A DNA stretch of 64,000 bases, taken from assembly GCF_022539505.1 (NCBI RefSeq), contig NC_061510.1:96984292-97048291 (forward strand), written 5' to 3'. Below the pieces are notes generated by a model that saw nothing but the letters and a program-made list of their open reading frames with translations, was not told the DNA's origin and searched no databases. Every line of letters begins with the position of its first letter. The first letter of the stretch is position 1. The position numbers and the translations under genes are program-made. This DNA is from Lolium rigidum. Lineage: Eukaryota > Streptophyta > Magnoliopsida > Poales > Poaceae. Below, piece by piece: positions 1 to 11,079 of this stretch.

Positions 1-394
1 TACTGATTCTCTGTGATGCATTTTGTACGTTAGTTACTTTTATTTGGCTAGATCTGAGATGCGTTTGCTGTTGAGAATGGAGAGTGATGCAATTTTCTTA
101 CTGCGTTTCAGTAGATGGCATCTGAATCTCAAGATGCAAATTGGGGTAATCAATATGTACATGAGGATGAGATGAAGTTGTGCATTTTTTTTTGCTGTCA
201 TTCTGTATATACTTTGCTGCCATTTTTCTCTATTTGGTCAATACGGTCATGACCGAAGACCAGACCAAAAAGACCGAAAAGATCAATGCTAATACGGGTA
301 GCATTCTTAGATGACCGAAATTGACAAAGCCCAAAAAGACCGGATCAAGCAAACCGAACAGACCGAACGCCCGGGCAGAATGATAGTGATAGGC
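1..394. other. Anonymous AT-rich sequence, no gene seen
   Basis: No coding region or splice-like structure is convincing here. Around 241-390 there is a loose repetition of the word GACCGAA (gaccgaag, gaccgaaa, gaccgaac), which may be the degraded edge of an older repeat, but no terminal structure can be defined. Confidence 0.4.
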
Positions 395-552
395 ATGGTT
401 TTAAAGGCGTTGCCTAGGCGATGCTTAGACGTCAAGCCCCCCCCCCCCCCCCCCCCTCCCCCCTCCGCGTTGGAAAATCCACCGCTTTATGCGCGTAGGC
501 GTTAGAGCACCCCCCAAACCTCTTTAAGACGCCTTAACGCCTTTAAAACCAT
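395..552. mobile_element. MITE-like element with 17-bp perfect terminal inverted repeats
   Basis: The sequence atggttttaaaggcgtt at 395-411 is the exact reverse complement of 536-552, so a 158-bp segment is bounded by perfect 17-bp inverted repeats. The inside has further inverted words (gcctaggcg, gtaggcgtt) and a cytosine tract, and no coding potential. The look is that of a hAT-type MITE, but no clean 8-bp target duplication is visible (both flanks contain taggca, not directly abutting), so the superfamily is inferred. Confidence 0.55.
437..456. repeat. Poly(C) tract of 20 bases
   Basis: An uninterrupted run of 20 C, followed by a T-interrupted C-rich stretch to about 466, lies inside the 395-552 element. 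Its exact length is likely to be unreliable in any assembly. Confidence 0.9.
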
Positions 553-1469
553 GGTGGTAGGCAATACAGAGCAAACTAGATCATGCAAAAAAACTTTCTT
601 ATTTGATGACATACAACGTGGTTTTACGAAATAGTTATCTCTATTTGTTTTTTGTTTCTGACCAGTCTATCTTGGATCCAGTTAAGCAAAAATATTTTCA
701 ATCAACGTAACTAGCACTTGATCATAAATGAGCAACTGATAGCGCATTTCGTGTAAGCCCCCCCTCATAAATTGTAAGTGAATCCATCAGAATGTTATCC
801 TTCTTAGTGCTGTCGGACGCCAGCGATATGCTGTTGGTGTTGCCTCCATTGTGATGCTTGGGCATCCCCACAATTCGCTCTGTTTCTTTGGGGATCCAAG
901 ATGGAGCGAGGTCATCGCTGAATACCGCGAATTCCGCTTTGTGATGGTGCATCTAGAGAGCTATACCAGCCTGGCAATGTGGTTGCCAGGCGATCTGGTA
1001 CTACCTTCTTTATTTTCTCCTTCCTTTCCCTCGCATTTAACCATTTGTTTTGTTAATATGGGGATGGGCGAATAAGGAGGTCTTGATTGAAAGATATCAA
1101 ATGCTTTTTGGTTGCCTATCCTTCGGTGCTTGCAGCGCGTGATGCCTTCACTTTCTTTTGCAGCCTGCTACATGCTAAATTTCAACATAAAGGGTTTGCT
1201 TTATGGGAAGGTTTTCATACGCCCAGACCTGCCTCTCCCTCGCACAGGCAAGCCAATCGCTGATGTGCCTTTGACTATCGATGTCGTGCCATGACCTGTG
1301 AAACCAGTCAAGACGGATTCCCCATTCGTGAAAGAGACACTTTATGCATTCATGATTACCGGTTTCATGGAAGAAGTCTCACGCGCACAACTAGAGTATG
1401 CTAGGTGCGCTGGTAAGGGACGCTCTTCCATCAAGACCTGAAGAAATTTGGTTCAGCGTGTGGCACTTG
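553..1469. other. Anonymous sequence, no gene supported
   Basis: Short open stretches occur on both strands (for example 851-1075 and 1112-1294 on plus) but none shows a family I recognise, and stops break every longer reading. The piece from about 1200 to 1440 reads partly like a degraded coding sequence on the plus strand and could belong with the RNase H relic that follows. Confidence 0.35.
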
Positions 1470-1860
1470 AAGATTGGAGAACATCCTAAATACTCTTCAG
1501 GCTGAGATTTTAGTTGCTGCCAACTGGGCTCAGTTAGCAGCTTTTGATGGAATCAGATCTGTGAACTGATTCTCTGGTCTTAAAAGAAAGAATGATGGTG
1601 ATATTGATCGATCAGGTGTCTGCATATCTATGGCAGAATTCAAGGATTTCCTGAGTCAAAACTTTGATTTTTGTTCCTTTAGTTGGCAAAGAGAACTTCA
1701 AATAACAGAGTATCAAATGACGTGGCAAGGTTGGGCTGCGTGTTAAATTTGTATGAAGACGTTCATGTAGACAATGTAATGCCTGGTCTATTTGAGCTTA
1801 TGGTGAGCGATATGGCTCTGTTCATTAGCAATGCAATATATGTGCATTTTCCCTCACAAA
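1470..1860 (+). pseudogene. Decayed RNase H-like domain (plant retroelement RVT_3 type)
   Basis: Read with frame changes, this stretch follows the order of the plant RNase H-like domain often fused to reverse transcriptases (Pfam RVT_3). There is an LQAEILVAANWAQLAAF segment near 1496-1550, matching the helix that carries the catalytic E. Then come a segment resembling the 'D..G..I' loop and FCSFSW near 1665-1685. Last is KRTSNNRVSNDVARLG at 1686-1733, matching the final 'R..N.vA..LA' motif. The tail at 1749-1860 resembles the C-terminal extension of such proteins. At least two frame changes and an in-frame stop make it non-functional. It may derive from a LINE; family placement is by motif order only. 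Confidence 0.45.
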
Positions 1861-1867
1861 AATAGTA

Positions 1868-1937
1868 CTTCCTCCGTCTATACATCATACATCTAAATTT
1901 GTTCAAATTTGAAACATCCTTTTATGAACGGAGGGAG
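1868..1937. mobile_element. Stowaway-type MITE (70 bp)
   Basis: The ends cttcctccgt and acggagggag are near-perfect inverted repeats of the grass Stowaway (Tc1/mariner) terminus, and both sides are flanked by the dinucleotide TA (1866-1867 and 1938-1939), the expected duplication. The interior is AT-rich and non-coding. It sits just downstream of the RNase H relic. Confidence 0.85.
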
Positions 1938-1939
1938 TA

Positions 1940-2713
1940 TGCATTTGTTTTTGATTGTTTGAGATGGAAAAAGAGAAAAAAGTATCCATACTATACCTTC
2001 TAGAGGCGTCGGGCCTTCTTACTAGAATATCTTTTGGATACATGGGACGTGCTTGAGGATATGAGGTTGCGGCCTGATGCACCATGACGACAGAAGGTAT
2101 GCAAGCTGGGCGATCTGGTCCATGCGACGTTGCAGGAGGGTTTGTCAGTGTTCTGTGTTGCTTGCGCAGACTTATTTGTTTGCGCGCAGGAGACGAACAC
2201 ACTAGACTCCCGGAGCATTCCAACGATTACAATATGTTGTCATTATTTCTTTTGCTGGTGTATAAGATACTGCTGAGCATACATTTTATAGAGCCGATGT
2301 GAATTCTATATTCTTGTCGATATATTTTCTACAAAGGAACCAAATAGCTATGCTTGCAAATTTATTTAGAAAAATGAATATTTCGGTTGGATAATCATTA
2401 AACAGTACTACTATTATTTGCCGTTTCTTGTGTTGTGTATTTGTTGATTTCAATACTTCTATAAATGTACACTTACTGATATTGGATAAAACTATTTCCC
2501 TTAAGTTCAAATCCAAAGTGTTTGGTCAAAAGTCCCTAAGGACAATCTAAGTTGAGTAGATGTTTGCAGAATTGCAGAGCATCAAAATGTATATTAAAAT
2601 GGTGCCTTAATTGTATACAATGCATATAACCGAGAATTATTAAATACGTTATATTTACATGTGCTTGATGAAAAACTTGCACAACATGTTGTACAATGAA
2701 AAAATTTAAAAAC
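1940..2713. other. Anonymous AT-rich sequence, probably body of a Helitron
   Basis: No gene is recognised. Because a Helitron 3' terminus follows at 2714-2743, part of this stretch is likely the interior of a non-autonomous Helitron, but I cannot identify its 5' TC terminus. Confidence 0.35.
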
Positions 2714-2743
2714 CCGTAGCAACGCACGGGCATTCAACTAGTA
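2714..2743 (+). mobile_element. Helitron 3' terminus (hairpin plus CTAG-T)
   Basis: The segment cccgtagcaacgcacggg at 2714-2731 can fold as a hairpin (CCCGT paired with ACGGG). It is followed after 7 nt by CTAG at 2739-2742 and then T. A GC-rich palindrome shortly before CTRR, with insertion before a T, is the diagnostic 3' end of Helitrons, and this version with the core agcaacgcacggg is common in grass genomes. No helicase is present, so it would be non-autonomous. Confidence 0.65.
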
Positions 2744-2762
2744 ACTGAAGGTACATTGCAGC

Positions 2763-3195
2763 GTGCAAGCCTGCATATGTTCACATATGGCCTGTAGCAG
2801 CATTGACTTAGTTCAGACGCTATGGAGGCAGAGCAATGATGTTATCTTTAACAGAAAAAGTTTCCCATCTTTTATGCAGGTTATTCCTTTGGCTACCCAC
2901 TGGATTCATATGTGGTCCTATCTCCAGCCTGAGGATGTGCGTCAGGATATGGATATTGGGTACAACCGTTTGGCGATGGTAGCACGGAATTTATTCAACC
3001 GGTGCGGCTGGCGTTCTGAGAGGCGACTCACATGAAGATCTTGTGGCACCTAGTGTTCTCGTTCATTTTTCTTTGGCTTGTTTTATCCATGATTTGTAGC
3101 AATTTGTGCAACTCAGTTTTTTAATAATATAATAAAAAGCCGTATGCATCGATTGATGCAGAGGCTGGGGCTTTCCCCATTTCGAAAAAAAATAA
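2763..3195 (+). pseudogene. 3' end of an L1-like LINE (ORF2 C-terminus and tail)
   Basis: The 90-codon frame at 2763-3035 encodes the C-terminal part of a plant non-LTR retrotransposon ORF2. Visible hallmarks are LWRQSNDVIFNRK, then ATHWIHMWSYLQPE, then NRLAMVARNLFNRCGW, an order typical of grass LINEs. The stop at 3033-3035 is followed by a 3' UTR ending at gctttccccatttcg and an A-rich tail near 3186-3195. Endonuclease and reverse transcriptase are absent, so this is a 5'-truncated dead copy inserted in the plus orientation. The exact 5' limit and target duplication are not clear. Confidence 0.75.
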
Positions 3196-3789
3196 CTTGA
3201 ACCAAGTGGCAACACTGAACACCAGTGAGTAGAAGACGTCCTTCTCCCATAAAGTATATAAAGTAAATGATGAATTCCTTTTGCAGTGGTTTCATCTATA
3301 GTACATTGGTTTTTTGAATTTCTCAAATTGAAGAAATGATTGTTCCTACCATTGAGCTGAGCTTCATTTTGAAACATGATGGAACACATTAAGGGTGCAC
3401 ATTAGATACACCATCAGTAGCAACAGCTAGGGTACAAACTTTACCTCGATGCTACCCAGGATACCAAAAGGCTTGTAGATTGAAAACTATGGAAACACTG
3501 TACCTTAGTTGGACATTTGTAATACAATTGAGCATGAAAATGCGTCAGTCATCTATGTGTGGTCTTATATGTTTATAACCAAATCATGAAGACACACATT
3601 GCCGCACCCATCTGTCTTTTGGAAAGAATATATAGATGTTCTAAAATACTGGAAATAGAGACATTTGGTAAACTTTTAACAATATGAATTGCAATGCAAT
3701 GATTCTCTCGATCACATTCATGATAAGATACAAAAAAAAATACTCAGAGCAAAATCTTACAAATCCTATTCTCTAAAGGCTCGCATCTT
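3196..3789. other. AT-rich sequence, probable 3' flank of a minus-strand gene
   Basis: No reading frame or repeat is recognised. On the minus strand it lies directly downstream of the stop codon at 3790-3792, so it may include the 3' UTR and terminator of the host gene described at 3790-3934. Confidence 0.35.
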
Positions 3790-3934
3790 CTACTCTTGCC
3801 CAGATTTCAACTCTGATATGGCGTGCAAGTTAGTTTTGGTATTGCCCAGAACCTGAATGTCAATATGAGGTGCAACATCGAATCTTAAAACACCCACTTT
3901 ATTTTCATGGCTGAACATGAATGTCATCAATATG
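3790..3934 (-). CDS. Putative host terminal exon, 3' part (split by Gypsy element E1)
   Basis: If E1 and one copy of its 5-bp duplication are removed, the minus strand reads openly from 17363 through 17332 and then 3934 down to a TAG stop at 3790-3792, about 58 codons without interruption. A splice-acceptor-like ctctatag lies just upstream, at 17364-17371. The peptide contains VGVLRFDVAPHIDIQVLGN and NLHAISELKSGQE. The composition is that of an ordinary soluble plant protein, but I do not recognise the family. This portion carries the C-terminus. The frame continuity across the insertion is observed; that it is an expressed exon is inferred. Confidence 0.45.
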
Positions 3935-4497
3935 TGTCGTTGCCTAATCGACGGTACCTCGGAGGAGGGATCCTCACGAGGGGGAGAAGAAGTAGGGGCC
4001 ATAGGGCGGAGTGCACACGGGACGGTGGTACGCGAGTTACCCAGCTTCGGAACACCTGCACGATGATAGGGCCTACCGCTGCTTGTCCGGAATTATCCGG
4101 CGCTTTCGCGTTGTTACAATGAGTTGTGGTTGTGCCTCTAGGGCTCCCGGGATCCGGCTTATAAAGGCGCACGGATCTAGGGTTTACACGGAGAGTCCTA
4201 GCCGGATTACAGACAGCCTAACTACGGTACAATATCTTGCCGTGCACGTCACGGATCCGCCTCCCATATACGTCGCATCGGATCCGGGTTCCTCATGGGC
4301 CTCCATGGATCCGGGTTACTTCTATGTCGGTACGGATCCGGCCTCGCTGATCCTCGGGCTGGACTTTTTCCTTCATGATCAACACAGAATCGGGCCGCCT
4401 CGATGGGCCACATGCCTCATCACCGTCTCGTGGGCCACCCGGGCTTGCCGGATCTAGGCACCGTCGATGGTACACCTATGAAGTATACCCACAACCA
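3935..4497 (-). repeat. E1 3' LTR
   Basis: About 563 bp. In element orientation it begins TGTTGTGGGTATAC (low-quality tip here: a C is inserted near the boundary, acaacca) and ends GGCAACGACA, so it keeps the 5'-TG...CA-3' form. It is nearly identical to the 5' LTR at 16769-17326 and to the E2 LTR at 18980-19542. It is rich in GGATCC/GATCCGG words. Confidence 0.88.
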
Positions 4498-4511
4498 GTA
4501 GCCCCCAGAGT
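4498..4511 (-). other. E1 polypurine tract
   Basis: On the minus strand the bases just before the 3' LTR read ctctgggggctac, a purine-rich run abutting the TGTTG LTR tip. This is the expected plus-strand primer site for reverse transcription. Confidence 0.7.
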
Positions 4512-4924
4512 TCTCCGAGTTTCACCTGCAGTTTCCGCCTTGCTGGTTCATTATAATCTCCGGCAAACGTTGTAACGCGGAGAAACTTGAAGAGCTCCAA
4601 CTTTGCATTTTCTTTCTTTTTTCCAACTTATAGCCGGTAAATGCTCCCACCCCGCGGGACTTCATCCATCGACATTCAAAAGAACATCTCCGGGTTACCC
4701 CCTGCTCGAATGAGAGACAAACTTTATCCGGAATCTTAAAAGACTCAAACGGCTTCGGAAATCCTCCATCTTCAGATCATGCTTAACAACGGAAGATCCG
4801 TATTTCCCGCGCACAACTTCCTCATTTCCCGCGCTAAAATTCCGCAAATGCCAATCTTTAACCGGAAATTTCGGGAGTGCATGGTTAAATTACCTCCACG
4901 TCGTTTTACCGCATTTGACCTAAA

Positions 4925-5008
4925 CACGTGTCATCCATCCAACGGCGCGACCGTTCAGTTTCCACCGTCGGATCCGGATCCCGAATCTCCGAGCGCGGTC
5001 TATAAATA
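4925..5008 (+). promoter_or_regulatory. Promoter of the E1 antisense gene (G-box and TATA box)
   Basis: CACGTG (4925-4930, a plant G-box core) is followed by TATAAATA at 5001-5008, both on the plus strand and about 350 bp before the first clear antisense-gene ATG. The same pair, at the same spacing, is in E2 (19984-20067). A possible 5' UTR intron starts at the gtaagt near 5280. This suggests that the antisense gene is transcribed from its own promoter and not from the LTR. Confidence 0.55.
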
Positions 5009-5356
5009 CTCCTCGGCTCGGTGAAAAATCATTCTTTCACCCCTTCTCACCACATCGTCTTCCTCCTCGCGCCTGCGCCGCCCGCTAGATCCCGATTCCG
5101 GCGAGCTTCGCCACAGTGAACTTCACGCGCCGCCGAACCAAGGCTCCCTTCGCACCAAGATTCTCACGTTTGAACGGGAAACTCGCTCCGCCGCCGATTC
5201 GTGGTCACGCGGGTCAATTTCCTTCAAGTTCGGCGACCTCATCTCCGCCGGAGCTCCGTCGAGCCACCGCGCCATTAGCGGTAAGTTCATCGGCTTTGTA
5301 GAAGACAACCTAGTGTAGAAGATAGGCTTAGTGATCCGGGTACTCAAACACTTTGT

Positions 5357-8300
5357 ATGGGTGCAGCCGGAAGCATGCCACTCGAATCGTCACTTTGCAC
5401 TGGTAGCTCTTCGAGTAGCCCGGATCCAAATCAGATAGAACCCATATGCCCGGATCCCATATCATTCCTGCCACCGTATGTTTCCGACATCAGACTAGCT
5501 CAACCTTTTTCCGCATCTTCCAGCACCGCTCCAAGCCGGATCCCCACCCTTCAAGAACTCCAAGAAGAACTCAAAGGACAAGCTCGGATGGCAGCAAAGG
5601 TGCAGGAGGCGGAAAACAAGAAGGCGTCCAAGGCCCGGATCCGCGAAGGAGAACGAGGTCAATGGTGGCCTTGCGAAACCACCGACGTGGAGCTTAGAGA
5701 GCTCCGGAACGAAGGAATGATCTCCACTCATTGGAGTTTCACACGTGACTCCATCGTCCCCAAGCCAGAAGCCGGAGAAGTTGTTATGACTAAGGCTTGG
5801 GTGGAACGCGGACTTTCACTTCCTTGTTCGGAGTTTTTCCTCTCCATCCTCAGCACCTACGGGCTCCAGCCCCACAACATATGCCCAAATTCATACCTTC
5901 TTTTGTCCAACTTCGTGACTCTCTGCGAAGGACATCTTGGGATCCGGCCAGACGTCAAGCTGTGGCAGTTCTTTTTCCGGGTAAAGAAAGAAACCAAGGA
6001 GAAAGCTATGGTGAACTCGCGGAAGCATGACATTTATGCTCCGCCCTAGTCGCATGTACCCTCCTCATGACTCACACGAATCCGTCCGGTACCGGAACGC
6101 CGGATGGTTTTATGAGAGGAACGCCTCAGTTCCGAAGGTCCATGAAGGCCTCCCCCAGTTTGTCAACGAGCCTCCGGAAGAGCTTGCAAGCTGGAGCTTC
6201 GTCCCTTCGCTCGCCCAGACCCCAATTCTGGAGAAGGCTGCGCGGAGAATCTCCTGGCTGGTCCACGACGGACTAACCGGAGCCCAGCTCACACTTAGCT
6301 GGTTTTCTCGGAGAATCCAGCCTCTACGCTATAACGCGCGCCTGATGTGCGCTTACACCGGGGCGGATGATCTTCTCCGAGTAACCCGCCACGACCTTCC
6401 GGCCGATTCTCTGAAGAGAAGGTTCAAGACGCTGGTGAAGATTCCGAGGGGCCAACAGATCCCGGAACTGACCAAAGACATCTTTACAAACGACCAGTGT
6501 CCTCCGGTAAGCCTTGTTCCTTTTAGTGCTTCAAACTTCACAAGTTTTTAGATGTTTAACTTAACTTTTATCCATCTTCCTTCCAGCTCAACACTTTGGC
6601 GGAGGAAGACTTTCGCGCCATTCTCCGCGTCCCCGTCACCGAAGACACGGCGGAGGAGGTTCCGGACGACGACGAGGAGGAAGAGGAACAAGCGCCCCGC
6701 AAGGCGGCCCCTCGACCTACAAAGCGTCCCCGCGCCAAGGCTTCCGGCTCTGAAGCCGGAGCTAGCAGCGAGGCCTCCGCCAAGAAACCGAAGACGGTAA
6801 AACCACCTCCGCTAGACTCAAGGAAAGCGGAGCGTGCACGCATAAGGATGCTTTCGACGGCCGGCCAAGGCACGCGCCCCATCATCCCCGGCGCCCCGTA
6901 AGTTTCCGAGTCATGATGCGATTTTAACTTAACGAAATTACTTCTTGTCTAAACCCTTTCACTTGTTCGCAGGAATCCAAAAATTGCTGCCACGCGGACC
7001 ACCAACCAAGAGCCCATCACAAAATACATGAAGAAATCTCCGGCTGTTGGTCCCTCTACTCCAGTTCCACCAAGCGTCTCCCACCCAACTCCCCAACCGT
7101 CGCCCCCTCAGGCGGACCCATCTCCCCCACCTGCCGCAAATACTCCACCGGAGATAATTCCGGTTAGCAGCGAGCATGTGGACGAGGAAGACCCTAAGGC
7201 CAAAGGCCCAGCCCAAGAAGGGGCGGAAAAACAAGTCCAAGGAGAGGTTGAAATAACTTCTTCTGAAAAAGCTGGAGAAGGTGCTGGCGACATGGTTGTT
7301 TTTCCGAAGAACTTTGGAGATCCGGCTGACATAACTTCCACCCCAAAGGCCTATGCCACTAAATTTTTCAATAAGCTGACTGAGGCGGAGAAGTGGGAGC
7401 TTCAACAAGACCTGCTTAACGCCATGCTTAACAACGCCTGGGGGAAGCCTGATTCCAGGACGTCGGAAATCCAAGACTTCAAGAAAAATGTTGGCCGCTT
7501 CGCGACCAACTTATCTCGCAAGCAAAAGGTACTCCCAGAGAGCCCCCAAGCATGTAAGCGGAAACCGAAAAAGTAGTTAGCGCTTAGATGCTTAAAGAAA
7601 GATTACTTCCGGGAAAGTTTTTTAGAATGAACCAAGTAGCCCCCAAGCATTATGGCGGAAAGGTTCCGGCAATGATGCTTTTAAGAGAAACCACTCGCTA
7701 CAAGTGGAATTTTTACTCCCGCACCGTTTAACTTTTACAGAACAAGCAGGCGCCGCACTACGAGCCGCATAAGAACATTGCCTTGCAGCGTCGCGTTACT
7801 TCGAGTCAAGCGGAGAATATCCGGACCCTGAAGGATGAAAAAGCAGATTTGGCTAAACAACTGGCGGACGCCCAAGGTTGGTTTCCGCCTTCTTCGTCAT
7901 TAACCAATTTCCGACTTTGAACTTATTGTTAACTTATATTATTATAGGCGCATCCTCTTCCCTTGCTACAGCCTCAACCGAACTTGAGAACCTCGCGCTC
8001 CTCGTACCAAGAATTGGAGACGAAGCTAAAGGAGGCGGAACTTAAGAAGGAGCAAGCCGAAAGCAGCTGGCGGAGAAAAACTCCGAGCATGCCGGAGAAA
8101 AGGGCGAGCTGGTGCTAAAAAGAATGCCGACAGCGAGACCATCAAGAGGCAGCAAAAAGAGATTGACGGCCTCCGGAAATTTATGCGGACGGCGGAGCAA
8201 AGCACTGGGACTTGCTCAATGAGAACATTTTGGGTACCAGGACTAGCACCTTGCCCAGATATTTGCTCCGACGTTTTTCTTTATGCTCAAAACTGTATGC

Positions 8301-8959
8301 TTATATCCTCACTGTTTTATGCAGAGCCGCTTGGGTATTCCGAAGAACGCCGGAACTTGTACCCCCGTGACGACCTCCTTCAACTTGCAGGCGATGACTG
8401 CAAAGATCTTATCTCCGCCTCCCGCAAGATATGTTACAACTTATCCATCAAAAGGAGCCGCACTTGCGATGTCCGGAAACTTATTAGGAAGATGGATATC
8501 CTCGCCGAACTCGGTGACAGATCCGCAAGCATCCTCAGCCCGAGGCGCAGCTGCAATGGCCTTAACCATGTGCCTGGCACATACTCCGGATCTTGATCTT
8601 GATGAAGTGACCACGGGCGTTCCTCCGGATGCGGATGTCAACGCGCTACTGGATGCAGTGAGCGGTTATGACACCCGTATCGCGCGCAGGATCCGGCACG
8701 AGGAGTTCTACGACAAGGTCGTCCTCCCTGCTGACGAGCCCTTAGAAGCTGAACTTCAGAAGGAGCTTGCTGCCAAGGCGCGACCTGCGGAATCCGGAAC
8801 CCAATTCACCTGGACCAGCTCCAAGGAAACTCCCCAAGAGGAACCCAAGACCAGCCGCTCGCTTCCGAAAAAGAAAGTGAAGAAGATGTGTCTTCTCCGG
8901 CCGAAGGCGCCAAGGAACAAGATCCGGAGGGCAAGACTTCTCCGGCTAAGGGGGAATGA
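5357..8959 (+). CDS. E1 antisense gene: putative gypsy-type transposon protein, multi-exon
   Basis: The ATG at 5357 opens a frame containing EVVMTKAWVERGLSLP, FFLSILSTYGLQPHNICPN and FVTLCEGHLGIRPDVKLWQ, the signature of Pfam 'Putative gypsy type transposon' (PF04195). It is followed by a basic/acidic low-complexity region, a proline-rich linker (7028-7150) and a coiled-coil-like C-terminal half. GT...AG introns fit at 6507-6586, 6898-6972, 7529-7740, 7877-7947 and about 8234-8324; the frame runs on across the first four. The stop is TGA at 8957-8959. Two frame breaks lie at CTCG words (6016-6019 and 7992-7995), where a CTG would keep the frame; both are also in E2. The gene converges on pol, 585 bp away. 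Its function is unknown; the family is associated with Tat-type elements. Confidence 0.75.
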
Positions 8960-9544
8960 GAACTTTTATTCCTGCGGGAAAAACAATGCATCATTTTGGC
9001 CCCAGCGAGGGTTTGTAATAAAACTTTAAATTCTTAAGTAGCTAGGAACGAAACGATTATGCATGGGGCGGAAAAACTTATCCTCGCTATCCGTTTAATA
9101 TTATGTGCATGTTTCGTTTTTTGTCGGAAAGCAAGTGCTGATCTCGTTATTCTCCGGCTTGCCCGCTTGACCTTCCGCGAGCCGGAAAACCTTAGCCGGA
9201 GACGCCGCCAGCCGGCGACGAAGCCCAATGGCAATCCGTCCATAACCGCGGAAACAAGCCCCCGTGCATAGGTGCCGGAAATCGCTACTAGGAATCCACG
9301 AGTTTGCAACGGATAACCACTTAATCGTAAAACTTAAGCTTACGTCCTAAAGGACGATTTTAGAAATCACAACTTTTATACACGCCTAGGCGGAAAACAT
9401 CCAGCTCGCGGTTTTAGTCGGAAAAAACATACACGATCTAAAATGAACAAGTAAAGGAGGTAAAAGACTCAAAGAGTGAACCATAAGCTTTATTTCATTG
9501 ATCATGTATAACTATTACAGCAGTGTTTTACTCGGAAAAATATG
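8960..9544. other. Spacer between convergent antisense gene and pol of E1
   Basis: About 585 bp with no coding potential separate the TGA of the plus-strand gene and the end of the minus-strand polyprotein. The segment is well conserved in E2 (23972-24585) and probably holds the 3' UTRs and poly(A) signals of both transcripts (for example aataaaac near 9018 on plus). Confidence 0.5.
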
Positions 9545-11079
9545 CTAAGTGTAGAAAGGACGTAGCCGTGCTATATTCCAAGGGCGATCTCGTTTCGTCG
9601 TAGATGTCATCCGGATCCTCACGCTTGCGTTTCCGGCGCCGCTAGCAGGTCTATCCCTCAGCTCGCGGAAATCGACAAGGTAGTACGATCCGTTATGAAG
9701 CACTTTGCTAACGACAAAGGGTCCTTCCCATGGAGATTGCAGCTTATGGTCTTTCACTCGTCGAAGGCGGAGGACCAGGTCTCCGGCCATGAAGGAGCGT
9801 TTCCGAACTCGACGACTGTGATAGCGTCGGAGCTTCTGCTGGTAGATGGTGGAACGCTGGTCAGCTAGATTCCGAGCTTCTTCAATCAGGTCCACAGATA
9901 GCTGTCTGGCCTCGTCAGCTGTTTCATCGTTATAGGCGGAAACTCGCGGTGAATCATGGATGATGTCGGAGGGAATAACGGCTTCGGATCCGTATACCAG
10001 GAAGAAAGGGGTAAACCCTGTTGATCTGTTAGGGGTAGTTCGCAAACTCCACAAAACAGCGTCTAGTTCATCGGCCCAAGCTCCAGCTGCTCGTCGCAGC
10101 GGTTCTTCAAGGCGTGGCTTGATTCCTGATAATATTAGACCGTTAGCTCTTTCGACTTGACCATTGGATTGTGGGTGAGCCACAGATGCAAGGTCCAATC
10201 GAATCCCCATTGTCTCACAAGTAATCCTTCAATTCTCCCCGAGCGAAGTTTGTGCCATTATCCGTGATTATGTTGTGTGGGATGCCGAATCTCATTACGA
10301 GGCTGATGACAAATTTTAGTGCCGTAGCACCGTCGGCTTTTCTCACTGGCTTGGCCTCGATCCACTTGCTGAACTTATCAACAGCGACCAGGAGGTATTC
10401 GCAACCACCAGGAGATGATCTTTTTAACTTACCAACCATATCGAGCCCCCAGACCGCAAATGGCCAGGTGATAGGTATGGTTTTCAGCTCTTGAGCTGGA
10501 GCGTTTGGTTGAGTAGCGTAGTACTGACAACCTCGGCAGGTTTTGACTATCTTATCAGCATCTTCTTTAGCTGTGAGCCAATAAAAGCCTAGCCGAAAAG
10601 CTTTTGCAACGAGTGATCTGGGAGCGGCATGGTGCCCGCAGTCCCTCGCGTGGATCTCTCCGAGGATTTCAATGCCATCTTGATTGGAGACGCATTTGAG
10701 AAATACCCCTGTTGCGCTTCGTTTGTAGAGCTGTCCATCAACAATTGTGTAGGATCGTGCTCGTCTGATGATCTGGCGTGCGAGGACCTCGTCCTCCGGC
10801 AACTTCTGATCGATGAGGTAGTCCAGGAAAGGCTGTGTCCAAGCCGGAATGGTAGCTAATACCTCTTTAGCCGGAGACACTGCCACTTCTGGGTTTTCCG
10901 GGTTAGCGCCCTTCACCGAGGGTATCCGGAGATGCTCTAGGTAAATTCCGGGCGGAATTGGCTTTCTGCCGGATCCGAGCTTGGATAGCATATCTCGCCG
11001 CCGTATTGTCGTCTCTTCGACGTACTTGACTTCGTATCCGAGGAAGCTCTTGGCGATCTCGTCAACTTCGTCTCCGTAG
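9545..11079 (-). CDS. E1 integrase domain of the Gypsy polyprotein
   Basis: The minus strand encodes an H-H-C-C zinc-binding module (HARDCGHHAAP then CRGCQYYA). The catalytic core follows, with D in WGLDMVGKL, D in TDNGTNF and E in NGQVERANG, the DDE triad of retroviral-type integrase. The C-terminal region (GDLVLRLRRV, GPFVVSKVLHNGSYYL) ends with LRPFYT and a stop at 9545-9547. No chromodomain is seen, in line with a Tat rather than a chromovirus lineage. The frame is broken near 10218-10221 by CAAG; a CAG there would keep the reading that E2 nearly preserves. Integrase joins the cDNA ends to target DNA with 5-bp staggered cuts, as the ATATG duplication shows. Confidence 0.88.

Noticed and set aside
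5123..8994. Minus-strand open frames opposite the E1 antisense gene
   Set aside because: They are composition-driven complements of the real plus-strand exons and lack any retroelement motif; pol ends at 9545.
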